A DNA stretch of 64,000 nt from Hoplostethus atlanticus. Its lineage: Eukaryota > Chordata > Actinopteri > Trachichthyiformes > Trachichthyidae. The stretch covers positions 660,001-724,000 of the forward strand of contig JAXDDX010000141.1 in the NCBI GenBank assembly GCA_034670405.1, given 5' to 3'. The translations under genes and the position numbers were made by a program. Each line of letters begins with the position of its first letter. Positions within the stretch are counted from its first letter, which is position 1. This document shows, one piece after another, positions 12,401-24,900 of this stretch. The notes below the pieces were generated by a model. That model did not search any database. It had not been told where the DNA came from and saw only the letters and a program-made list of their open reading frames with translations.

Positions 12401-15400
12401 TAGGACCACCGCCTCTTTCCATCAAAGCGAAAGCACTGATCCCTTGCCGACTTCAGCCGTTAAAGGAAAATCCACCATTAGCGATGTACCTTGCATCCCT
12501 GCATCCATTTGTTTTTCTTGATTGGTGGTATATATTTCTAATTCCTGTGCACAATTGACCGGTTGACGCAACATCGCAAGTGTGCCATATTTTCTTTCTA
12601 ATGAAGAGGTGGGCAGTGAAATAGCATGAAGGAGAGGTTTTGGATGTCAGCCCCTCAGACTCTAAGAGCAAGAGCTTTTTTTTTTTCTAGTCTCGGTACA
12701 CATTTCTCCACCAACAGTAGCCTCAGTACACCAGGTTCCGTTAGGATACTCTTTTTCTCGAACAGAAAAACACAATCTCTCTTGCTCTTACTATAGCTAT
12801 CACTATAGCTATTGCTCTACCTACATGTAAAACCAACAGCTGTAATATACAACACTTCACCACAACGTAAATCCGGCATTGAACATCGCAGATTGATGAT
12901 AGATAACAATATCCAAGGGTGGATGTTTTCCTTCAAATCCTGAGGCATGTTAAAGACATTTTTTTTTTTAAAGCCTTGAGACAGTTGAGGTTGAGATGGA
13001 TTGTGTAAAAGCTCTAGCAACTCCAGACTGGTGAACCTAGTTCGTGGATAACAAAGACACACACACACACACACACACGTGCAAATTTCTGTTTGTGGAG
13101 ACAGTCTGCTATATAACATGTATTCGGTTAACCTAATCTCAAACTCTTTCACACCCTCATCTAGCAGTACACAGTATATGTGTTTGGAAGGTTGCACTAC
13201 TGTAACACTGGGTCAAAGCCGATTCTGAAAGTGAAACTGGCAAGTTTGCGTCGTGTCACATCTTGTTACTGCAAACGAGACATTGAGATGCCCCTAACAA
13301 GCTTAATCTTTTACCACTTTGTTGCCAGCAGGAAAGAGACGAGATTAACAAACTACCAGACACCTTCAGGTATGTTGGACTGGAGCCTTGATTGATTTTT
13401 CTCCTTTTTTTTATTTTTCAGTTTCATAGCATGGATCCATTAGAGTCTCGAAATATAATCAGGGTTCCCACGCAAATGTGGTACAGTATGGGGGAAATAC
13501 ATTTGATAAAATGCAGTGTGTACAGGGAAATTGTGGAATTTTTAAAATGCAAAATGTGTGGGAACCCTGTAATCAACATGCAATGCATTTTGATGTGATG
13601 GCGGAGAGTGTGATGTTAGCCATCTGTTCTGTATTTTAATAGTACTCTCCTTTCTCCCCCAGCTCGGTCCTTCCTACAGAAAGACCCTCCTACAGAAAGA
13701 CAGCCCTGGTCCAGCCTCCAAACGCACACCTTCCCAGGTAGAGGAAGAACTTCCTTTCGGCTCACCGTCTCATTTTAATGGAGATTTCCGCACAGTCTGC
13801 CGTTCCATTTTTTTTATTTTTTTGCATTTTGTCTTGTGCAAAAGATGGTCAGAGGTATCAGGCCTGCTCAGCATCACAGGGTTGAAGTCTGCATCCACTG
13901 CAGCCTTATAGACTGAATGTTTGGAAACCCTATGTTGTAGCCTCGATAATCAGATGGCAGTGTAATATTCAGCTAATGTCGTAATGCCATTATCTTATAC
14001 TAGACTGAGAGACTTTAGTGCATGGGGGGACAATGTGTGACTGGGCTCGCTAAATGAAGCGTCAAACCTCTCGTTCTCTCCCAACTCCTCCCCTGGGTCC
14101 AGTCCGGCGTGTACGACCCGGTGCAGGTTCAGAGCAGACTCACTATCCTTCTGGCTAAATACTGCAGCGGACTGTGGCTCTCCAAACTACCCATGATCTA
14201 CATGGAAACGTTCAGCCAACAACTCCACCCCCAGGCGCTCCTAGATCTGGAGAAGTGGACGCACCTCTGCTTGGTGAGTCCGTGAGCTGCTAGACTGTAG
14301 AGAGGTGGAAATCTCTGCTGTCAGTCATTTTAAACTAGAAGAGAATTTGAGTTCTGATGGTCGAACGCAAACATTTTTAATCCTTGACACCTTTTTGATA
14401 CCTTTTTTTAAATTGACAGCCACAGATCGGTATGGTGTGACTGTTTTTTTGTTTATGTATACCCAGAATTGATAGAAACATTAAGTGTGACATCCAGTGA
14501 TTCATTGACTATTGGCTGTTTTCTTGTTGCTCCATGTTTTTCCCCTCTGTCCTCTACAGGTGGAGCGACCGCCCAGCACGAACCGAGCCGACCGCCTGGT
14601 CTACCCACCTCTCCCTCCCAAACCCCCTGCTGCCTCTCCAACCAGCGCCAGCGCCACCACTCCGAAATCACCCACTGCCCCTTGCCCTATTCCGGCACCC
14701 AAACGTTCGTCAGGTCCCCCGACACCCGAGCGGCCCTGTCCTCAACCCTTCCCCTACCCCTAAAGCCACAATCTCCCCCAACAGCCTTTTGGCCAAACCG
14801 ACGTTTATTTTCCCCCTTGCAGTCTGCCGGTGACGCTCCAGTCAAGCCGGCGTCTCCAGTCAAGCCGGCGTCTCCAATCAAGCCGGCGTCTCCGGTCACC
14901 CTGCGCAGCCCCGCCCCCAACCCAGCGCTCGCTCCCTGGCTGCGCTCCTCTGCTGCCCTGGCCCGCAGCTGTAGCGTTCCTAACGCTAAACCTAGTTTGC
15001 CTAGCGATGGCACTGCTTCTAATACTTTCTCGTTTCATGTCAATGGTGGAAGTAAAGTTAATCCGAGCTTGCCTAGAACTCCCAGTAACCACAGACCGAA
15101 CCTCAACCCCCGGCCCCTCTCCCCTTCCTGGAACCACTTGGCCGCCACCCCTCCGCCCTCCTCCCTCCTCCTCCCCAGTGCTGACATTTTGTCCCCCTTT
15201 GCCTCTACCACACCGTCCCCCTTGAAGTTCACCATCACCCCTACCTCCAATCCCACCCCCGCTCCCCCCTCAAACCCCTCCACTGGTACCATGTCGGTCG
15301 ATGTACGTCAGAAACTGAAGGAGCTCCTGTCCAAGTACAGTCACGGTTTGTGGATTCACGCTTTGCCCAAACTCTTCACGGACACTTACAAGACGCCGTT

Positions 15401-18400
15401 CCCCGAGCACATATTGGACAACCTGTCTCTGTTGCTGGATCTATGTACTGTGGAGTACCCCATACCGAATGACAAGAAGAAGGTAGGGTGTGTACCTTAT
15501 AAGGTCCTTAACAAAGGGCTCGATGTCACGGTTTCAGTTAAGGTTGAAGAATTATGGTTAGGCATGAAGTTGTGAGGTTTGGGGATGAATGAATCGGCTA
15601 AATGTCCTATAAATGTGCAGAAGTGAGTGCTCCCAAATTGTTTTCACCAATCCTGAGCCATAATTTGTCATTGTGGCAATTCTAAACGTTTTATTTTCAT
15701 TTGACAGCTGTAAAAAGCTTAAACAATATCCCTTACGGCGATAGAACTTCCATCAGTCTACTTGTACTTGTACTTCACTATCTCATGTCACTTCCAAGAT
15801 GAATTTCACAGCCTCTTAGACTCTGGAGCACTCTTTCGATGGCATTATTTTCATTTGATAGATCGAAAAAAAACAATGACGCACTTCTCCCCTTCTACCA
15901 GGCCATCCTGTATAACTCCAATGTAGCGGATTTGGGCACCACAAGCGGCTCAGGAAGCCAGCCCTGCAGAAGTCCTCTTCCTCCCTCTGGACTCGGGGTC
16001 CTGGGCTCCGTGGTGCCTTCACTTCTGGTTCTGCCTACAGAGCAGTACCCCTCAGTGCTGGTCACTGATGCCAAGAACAGCAACGCTGTTACTGTAAGGT
16101 AGGAGGCACACACAAAAGCACAGTTAACCCCTGCAGTGACACTGCCAGCAACTTGGTTGGTGGGTCATTCTATTCTGACCAATGGTGGGCTTCGATTGCA
16201 TCTATGTAGTGGTCTCATGTAGCTACAACATTTTGAACGCAGGGGTTACTCGTGCAGACATGTATAAATACTGCAGTTCTCCTGTATTATCAAACTTCAT
16301 CATGGTTTCCTACAATGTTTTTTATTATCTAATAAGAAAGTAAAAGGTGTCGTATTGTGGAAATAACGTTGACTGAGTCTTCACACTACCACACTCAATG
16401 CAAACTACCACAGTCCTCTTGTTGGATTTAGAAAGAAATAATACATCATTGCTACCAGTGCACTGTAGGACTGAACATAATCTGTACATATTTTCACAAA
16501 ATCTGAACATCTGCGCTCTCCCTGTTCAGGTATGTAGGTGAGAGCTACTCTAATGCCCAGGAGGCCATGGAAGACGCCATGCGCTCCTTCTATAGCCAAA
16601 GCCCCGCCCACCGGCCCCTGTCCAGCCCTGCGATAGGTCAACTGGCAGCAGTCAGAGGGGAGGAAGGAGATGAGCTGGCCAGAGCCCAGGTCATAGAGGT
16701 CATGACCTCCAACAAGGTCAAGGTGGGGTAGTCAGTTAGTTACTTGGTTGACTACATGGATGATTGGTTAGTTTGTTTGCTATGTATTTGGCAATGCTGG
16801 CTGTTGGTTGGTTAGTTGGCTAACCAGTGAGACACCTACTTGGCTATTTTCAAAGGTTAATTAATTTTGTTTAGTTTGTCAGTTAATTACTTCATTGACA
16901 CGCCGTAGTTAGTTAGCGCTTTTGGTTATTTACAGTTGTTTACTAGTTAGCTAGCATGTCAGTCAATTAGTTAGTGGGTGAAATAGTTGAAGGACCGACC
17001 TTTTTTGGAGTTTGGCCCATTGGTCACCTTACCCGATATGTGACGAGAGAATCAGCACTAAAGTCACCGCTGATGTTTAGTTAATTGTAATGATGTGTGT
17101 CTAAACATGGCAGGCTTGTTTAGGGGATTGGTAAAATAAAACTTGATATAAAGATGCACTTTCAATGGTATAATAATGAAGATTTGAGATTTTGTTTTCA
17201 GAGGTTATGAATTTACAGGTTAAAGAATTAGAAACGACTGTACATTTGTAACTCAGATTGATAGAATTGTATGGTGACAGAAACATGGCTTGACCTCAGT
17301 TTAACCAAGGAAGATAAAGGTATGTGTCCGTGATTAACAGGAGTGCTTTTGTATGTGTGTGTACCAGGTGTACTATGTGGACTATGGGTTCTATGTGGAG
17401 GCCAGTCGGACCAGTCTGCTGGAGCTGCACCAGGACTTCCTCTCGCTGCCTTTCCAGGCCACCAGTGTCAGACTCGCGGGTACATACAGGATGTAGATAT
17501 TACACTACAACTTGTTCTTTTCTGCCCACCAGCGAAGATACAAGTGCAAACGCACCACAATATGAGTGAACTCACTCTGCCCTTTCAGCACAAAAAGGTT
17601 AGAGTGACAGGCAGATGTACAGCACATGGATACTGTATTACACTGGAACTAAGCTTGCACTAGCAATACAGCACATACTGTAGATATACATGCAGAGGTC
17701 CAGCCAAGTTCTCTTTCCCTCTCTCTCTCTCCTCTAATTAGTTAGTTTTCTCCATCTGCTCCTTCCTCCATGAGTCATCCACCCTTCCGTCCTCTCCACC
17801 CCAGCTAGATGACCAGTCTGAGCACTACTCTTCTCCCTTCATCCGTCTTTCCCTACCTTCCCTCCCAGGTCTAGAGTCCTGCAGCTCCCATCCGCTGGTC
17901 CTGTCCTCCCTGGACAGCTTGGCAGTGGGAAAAATCCTGCTGATGGAGACGGTGGAGCCATGTCATCAGAACGAGGTGCCTGTGGCGGTGCTGTACGACA
18001 CGTCACAGGATGATGACGTCAACATCAACGCCGCCTGCCTCAAGGCCCTGCAGGACAAGACCATGGACAACCCTCTGACAGTATGGATTGTTATACTACT
18101 ATGATACTATGATTTTTGTTTCTTGATGATTCTCCTATCAGTGTCAAAGCCAGCCAGAGTAAAAAAATAATGCCCCCTCATTTCACAATAAAATCTTGAA
18201 CATGTGTTGCAGTTTTACAAAGTACCTAATTGAATACTTTTAAGGGGGACTCTATAGTGGAAAAAATCCTGTTCACACACACACACATTACCTAATTATT
18301 TTCCAAAAGTGACAATGACAGATTTTCTGCTTTTGTTTTGAAGGCAGAATAAAACAGATAGTGAGGTGATTGTAACTGTCTCTGTCTGGTTTGAGGCAGC

Positions 18401-21400
18401 TGCTTTGCCTCTCCTCTCCCTCTCCACACAACCAGACACTTGAGCTTGACACAGCTGGCACTTTGCTTGACTAATTCCAAGGATCGACACATGGCAGACA
18501 TTTTTCCTCCCGCACCAAAGCACAGCTCGTTAAAAGTATCTCATCGGGACGGCTTAATTTGCCAATCAGAGTATTGAGTACTTGGGAGCTGGATCAGCAT
18601 CGACCAATACTGTCAGTTCACCTCTAGTAAACACCATAAATTCAACATGAACACCAATAACTTAAACAACTTTAGAAATATTCACCTCTGTATTGAGAAC
18701 AAATAAAATGAACCTGAATAAAACTATGCAATGATGTCTTAAAAACCACTGAAATGCTTCTCAAAGCTTTTCACACTTGACTTGGACTGCTTTTTAGCAA
18801 CTATTGCACAGGGTTTTTGATATATGTTGGTTGGGTGTCTGTCTTTGTCAGCTCTGTGAGATAAATAGCTCTGTATTTGGCTCCTGGCACCAGCTTTGTG
18901 TGAACTGGGCTTCAGATCAAGCTTTGAGGCTGTTATTGTGTTTTCAGCTGTTTTGGCTCTTGACAGTAGGACTACAGCAGTCAGACTGCAGCTCTGTGTA
19001 TTACAATAGTCTTTTTCTTTTAACTAGTCGAAACCACGTGTCATCTGCAGTATACAACAAAATGGAATTTCAGCTTTCAGGAGGACACATTTGGTGAAAA
19101 TGTCAAGCATCTATAAAACGTTTTATTTCTGGCTATGGTATCAAAGTAGTACTGGACTTTCAATTATCCTGTCTGTGCTAGTTTGTGTAGTATTGTCTGG
19201 GTGGGAGAGGCCTCTATCAGTATGGGGGAGCCTCCAGGTCCTGAGAGAGTCTTAAAATATATGATCTAAGCTCTGCATTAAATGGTCTTGAAGACAGTTA
19301 AATGAAGCATTTTAGATTTAGAGGTCTTAAAAATGTTGTGGTTTTCATTTGCAGCCACCCTGAGTGAACAACCCTCTCAGTATAGCACTGTACATTTGTT
19401 TGGATTCATGGACACCTGACCCCACGGTGTAGTACTGCCAGTATGTAGTGAGGAGTGAAAAATACCAATAACTGCCACTTTAGTGCGTTATAGACATCAT
19501 TAAAGTGCCAGTTATTGGTAATTTTCACTCCTCAGTATGTTACAACTCCACGATGCATTTAGGTCAGACAGTGAATGGCGCTGTTGTACCTTTTTTTTTT
19601 ATTTATTATTTATTTTTTTTAACTGTGTTTACAGTGTTATACTAGTAACACTGGGATAACACTGGGATAACACAGGCCCTGGCTACTGTAGTTGCAAAAT
19701 AACAATTGAAAGCCTGGGTCTCAGAAACAAAAGTAAATTCCTGGTGGACTATCGGAACATCTGTTACCAACTGGTGTAGAGATGAAGCCATGCCTGTATT
19801 TCCTAACCCCTACCTGTACTGTTGCCTGTAGGTAACGAGGACCTACCAGGACGTGTGTGTGACCAATGTGGGTTCGGATGGGACCGTCTACTGCCAGCTG
19901 CCCTCCAGAGGAACGGCCAAACTCAACAAGCTGCTGGACAACGTAGAGGCCTTCTTCATCTCCCAGGTACACCATTTTGTTTTTGTTAGAAATCTTGTAA
20001 TTATAGTAAATATAAACTGGTTAAGTTTTACAGACTAGCAGTAGTGTAGTTGAAGGAAAAATCCACCCTCAGATACTCTGGTGATCATATTTATTGTCAT
20101 TTTTTAGTGATGACTTTATTGTTGTACCCACATTCCCTCAACCTGCCTTGTCCACTTTCCTACATTTCCCAGAATGATGGTGTAGTAATTGGAAATGACC
20201 TTTTAATATACACAATGTTAAGACCACTTGCTCTTTCCATGAGATGGACAGACTGGTAAGTCCACTTCCGTCATGAAGGGCAGGAGAGACTGGTTAAAGA
20301 AGGTCCAGCCAAGGAGGTACATCTCACTGTGTTTGTGTTTATTCGTACCAGGTGACGTCGGACTCCCTGGTGTCCAGACCATTCAGTGGCAAGTTCTGTC
20401 TGGCCCGCTACAAAGGGAAGTGGTCCAGAGTGGAGGTAAGACCCGTGGATGACACCGGCCATGACATGGCCATCTGTTAGCAGAGTTCTCATGTAGCCTG
20501 AAAAAACGTACTGTGGCTATTTTAAAATGAGATGAATAAAATGTCTTTGAAAACTGGATTAGGCCCAGAAAGTCAGCAGGTTACCGATCCTTCTGACAAC
20601 AGACCCCCCCTAGTACGAATCACCTGCCCAAATTGACTTATGGTCATAAAATCTTTTATATTAAGCAATACCTTGAAAACATTTGTTTGCACACTAGGAG
20701 AACTGTGTATAAACGTTATGTTTGACACAAGCGCCAGCGCAGCACCTCCAACTCAAAAATGTTGCGCCCCCGAGTACAGGTGGAGTAAGTAGGAGTGTTT
20801 AGACTGTTTTGAGCACAAACACAAAGGCATTTTCCCCCATGTTTTTTGGGTTGTGGTGTTTTTTTAGATCACCAACCTCTATGGCAGCAGAGTGATAGAC
20901 ATCCTGTTCATTGACCTGGGTGTACCAGCCTCTGTAGAGGTCACTGATCTCCGAGAGATCCCACCTCCCTTCCTCAACGACTTCGCCGTGATCCCACCAC
21001 AGGTCAGTTCTGTGTGTCTGTGTCTGTGTGTGCGTGTCTTAATATCTCAAAAACAAACGTGGAGAGAATGCACTACTCTTGCACTTCATGGCTTTGTTTC
21101 TTTGATTTCCAGAAGACAGTCAGTCTAGAATAGGAGAGAAATAGCATCCATCCATCCATTCAAGTCCCAATCATTCTGTGAATCATTTTCTCTGACCTTG
21201 ACTGTGAATACTGAAATTGCCATTGCTGGAGTAATTCCCAGTGATGCCAAAAGAGGGCATTGTTGAAATATATTTCAGCAGGAAGGGGTTCAGGAGCAAA
21301 GGTTTTCATTAGATTTCCATTGGATGGGTTCCAGAGGGGCCATTTTTTGGTGTGGATCGCTGTGGACTACAGCAAAGATCCTGAGTGCAGTTAGACATAG

Positions 21401-21863
21401 TGACATGCATATTTGAGATGGGCAAAAGGATACAGTTGCCCGCATTGGCTGACTAATCTACAAGTGATTTCTACCAAAATACCTACCCTTTTTTTAATTT
21501 GTGGATTAATTGGGGAGGCAGGCTGTCTATATGCTTGCGGCTATCTCCATCCAACCCTGATGACATGGCCTACTACCTGTATTACACGCGGGACTCCTAA
21601 AATACTGGCCCAATATCAATTCAGCCAAGGATAGTTTAAAAAATAAAACGTTGAAAAGGTGTCTGATGGTGATTTGTCGCCAATCATTACTTGCATCTTG
21701 CAAAGTCACAACACACTTTGAAGTTTTTCTTGTGTGTTGCCCCTCTCCCCAGGCTATCGAGTGCTGTCTGGCCGACCTGGCTGTCCCAGCAGGAGACTGG
21801 AGCCCAGAGGCGGTCCTCTGGCTGAAGGAGGCTGTCCTGCACTCTGTAGACTGTAGAATGAAG

Positions 21864-21905
<42 letters not shown>

Positions 21906-24900
21906 CATGGACCGTAGCAAGATGCACTCACTCCATGCTGTATCTAAATTAAAGTGCAAAGTTTCTGGAGGCTAATTCAAAGCAAGACACCATAATGTAG
22001 TCATCGTGCTACACCAGACGGCATGAAGAGTGACGCTTCAGGGAGGATAGGTTTTTGTAATAGTTGACAGACGGGTACCTCTGACAGACGGGTTATCAAT
22101 CAGCCCTTGGGAGTGTTGAAGTGTTGAACAGTCATGGAGACCCCAAGTTCAGTAGGTCCCCCCCCCCCCTCTCTTTCTGTCTTTGTGTTTCCTCTTTTCC
22201 TTCCTTCCTTCCAGATCTTGAAGCTAGACCAGGATGAAGCAGGGCAGGCTGGTCCATATGTACCTGTTCATCGGTACCGACAGTCAGGAATTGGACAAGA
22301 GTATCAACCGTCAGCTGGCCCAGTCAGAGTTGTGGCGGAAAACGACGGAGCAGAATAACAACACCATCGTCAGCCCTAACAGCAGGCTGGATGGAGGTAA
22401 AGCCACACAAGACTAGACATCAAAGGGAAATTTCACGCTGAAACAGAATATCAGACCGTTCCATCAGTGTGGGATGGAGAACCAGGGCTCCAGGCTGTGT
22501 GTCTTGGCTCTTGTTTCTAGCTGTAAGAGTCTTGTTTGTTATCTAGACCGACCTGCCAAAGATGAAAGGACTAACATGGAAATCCTCTTATAGAGCCGAT
22601 TTGCCTTTTCAAAAACTGAAATTTGCGCCTGCCAGAGTGTTAAGATATTCATTGGACAAATATCAGTAGCCAGACAAAAAGTTGTTTTTTCAGCAATGAA
22701 GAAAAGAAGGCATATTTTCTCATGCTGAAAAAGCGGTTTCAACAGGTTTTAAGGACCCAAGGCTCATGAACTCACTCAACATGGAAACAAACCACATATA
22801 TATTCACTTCACCTTAGAAAAGAACCAATTATGTTCTCTGCAACAGATGGTTTCTCCACAATAACCTATTGGCTTATTGTAACTGTTATATTTGAGTTAT
22901 ATTTAATGCTTATTAAAACTTTTGTATGATTAAGCTAATGCCTGTTTGTACCTACAGTATGTAAATAATGCCTGCTTACTGGCCAGACCACATCTGTTGT
23001 GTTGTTTTTCAATACTCCATAGGTCATCTCAGTGCGCTAGTGGAGAAGTTGTCTCTCGGCAGCCCAGGCCTGCGCCCCACTATCATGCCCTCAACCCAGG
23101 TCCAGCACAAAGTGGGGGACTTGCCTTACACACCTGCCCCAGCCAAGACCACCACAGCTGGGAAGAGGCCACTGCCTGCTCCTCTGGATCTCCCTCAGGT
23201 GGGCAGGGAGGGGAACACCCTATTTTTGCACAGCTGGATGGCAGAGTTGTTTCGTTATTATTATTATTATATATATATTTTTTTTTTATAAATCATGCTC
23301 ACACCCTCAATCTATCCAGTCCTTTTTGTTAGCTGTCAACACATACATACTGGCCTGTCTCCGCTGTCCACAGATTTAAACTGGTAAGAATTGCCGACAG
23401 GCGTCAAGACAGACTAGTATCACTTGTGGACTTGTTCCATAAGCTATGTGAGATGACGTATGCGCCACGTCGGGGTCTTGATTCACCCTGTCGGGGCTTA
23501 TTTTGCATTAATGGCTGGCTTCATGTACATTATCCTGCTCATTACTCATTACACAGCTACTTCCATGTGCATTCTGAGATCTGTTACTCAGAAATGAGTA
23601 TTCAACAAAACTATGTAACAATATTATGCATTTCCTCCTCCTCTCTCCATTCCCCCCCCCCCGTCTGTAGCCTGGTCAGAATATGGATGTGTTCGTGCCA
23701 GTGGCCTGCCACCCTGGTTACTTTGTGGTGCAGCCATGGCAGGACCTGCATAAGCTGGTGGTGTTGATGGGGGAGATGATCCTCTACTACAACCAGACTG
23801 GGTGTGCCACCACGGCCACGCCCATCCAGAAAGGAGAAGTCTACGCCGCTAAAATAGACAAGAAGTAGGTGGCATGTACCATGGAAATGTGTACCTGCAG
23901 TGAAGTTATGACACATTCATTTGATGCATGCATGGCTGCTGCAGTGAAACAATGCACCAATCGGTGTAACGGATGCCTCTTTGTCCCTAGTTGGCACCGT
24001 GTGGTGGTGAAGGGGGTTCTGACCAACGGGCTGGTTTCTGTCTACACGTTGGACCACGGCAAGCACGAGCTGGTCCGCGGTACTCTGCTCCAGCCGCTCA
24101 TAGAGGAATTCAGACAGCTGCCCTTCCAGGCTATCACTGCTCAACTGGCTGGTGAGTTGGGTGCTGCCATGTCTAAACTAACTAAAAGCCTGTCTTAACC
24201 ATACGATATTCATATCTTTCCATATTTCATATGTCGTAGTCATAAGATAGATTTTGGACCCTAGCTGATATCTACTAGCAACCAATGTCAGCTAGCATGC
24301 TACAGACTAGGCTAATGAGCCAACATATCAACATTCTGCAGAATCAATATAGCAACCATGCTACTACCACAGAGTCAAGTCAGAGTCAACTTTATTTATA
24401 AAGCACATTTTAAAAACAACTGACATTGACCAAAGTGCTGTACAACTTCAAAACTTCAAATAGCTGTACAACGTGGACAACCACAGTACACAGAACAATA
24501 CACCAAAACACAGAGAGAGCAATCATACAGGCACATTAGGTAGACTCAAGTTAGGGAGAAGAGACGTTTTCCTCTCATTTAGCTTGAGAAAACATTTTGC
24601 CATCCACGATTTTATGTCCTAAAGTTTCTTTAGGAAACACCGGTACCTGCAATCAATGTTAGCTAGCATGCTACAGACAACCAAAAGCTATCAAGCCAAC
24701 ATATCAACATTATACAGAAACAATATACCAGCAACCATGCTACTACCAAACGCTCTGTCAAATAGCATGCTGCACACAGGCTGACAAGCCAGTATAAGAA
24801 CAGGTCAATACCCAATTAACATGCTACTGATAAACACTCACGTCATCCATGCTATTAGCAAACTATGTCTTCTAATGCTGCAAACAAACAAGAGCTAACA

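Noticed and set aside
14469..14559. Start of a 368-codon open frame reaching into tdrd7 LOTUS 3
   Set aside because: The first part is intron and an out-of-frame reading of exon 14560-14713. Only the part from about 14785 is real tdrd7 coding sequence.
14687..15292. Minus-strand open frames opposite the proline-rich tdrd7 exon
   Set aside because: They are antisense shadows of a GC-rich coding exon and show no family features.
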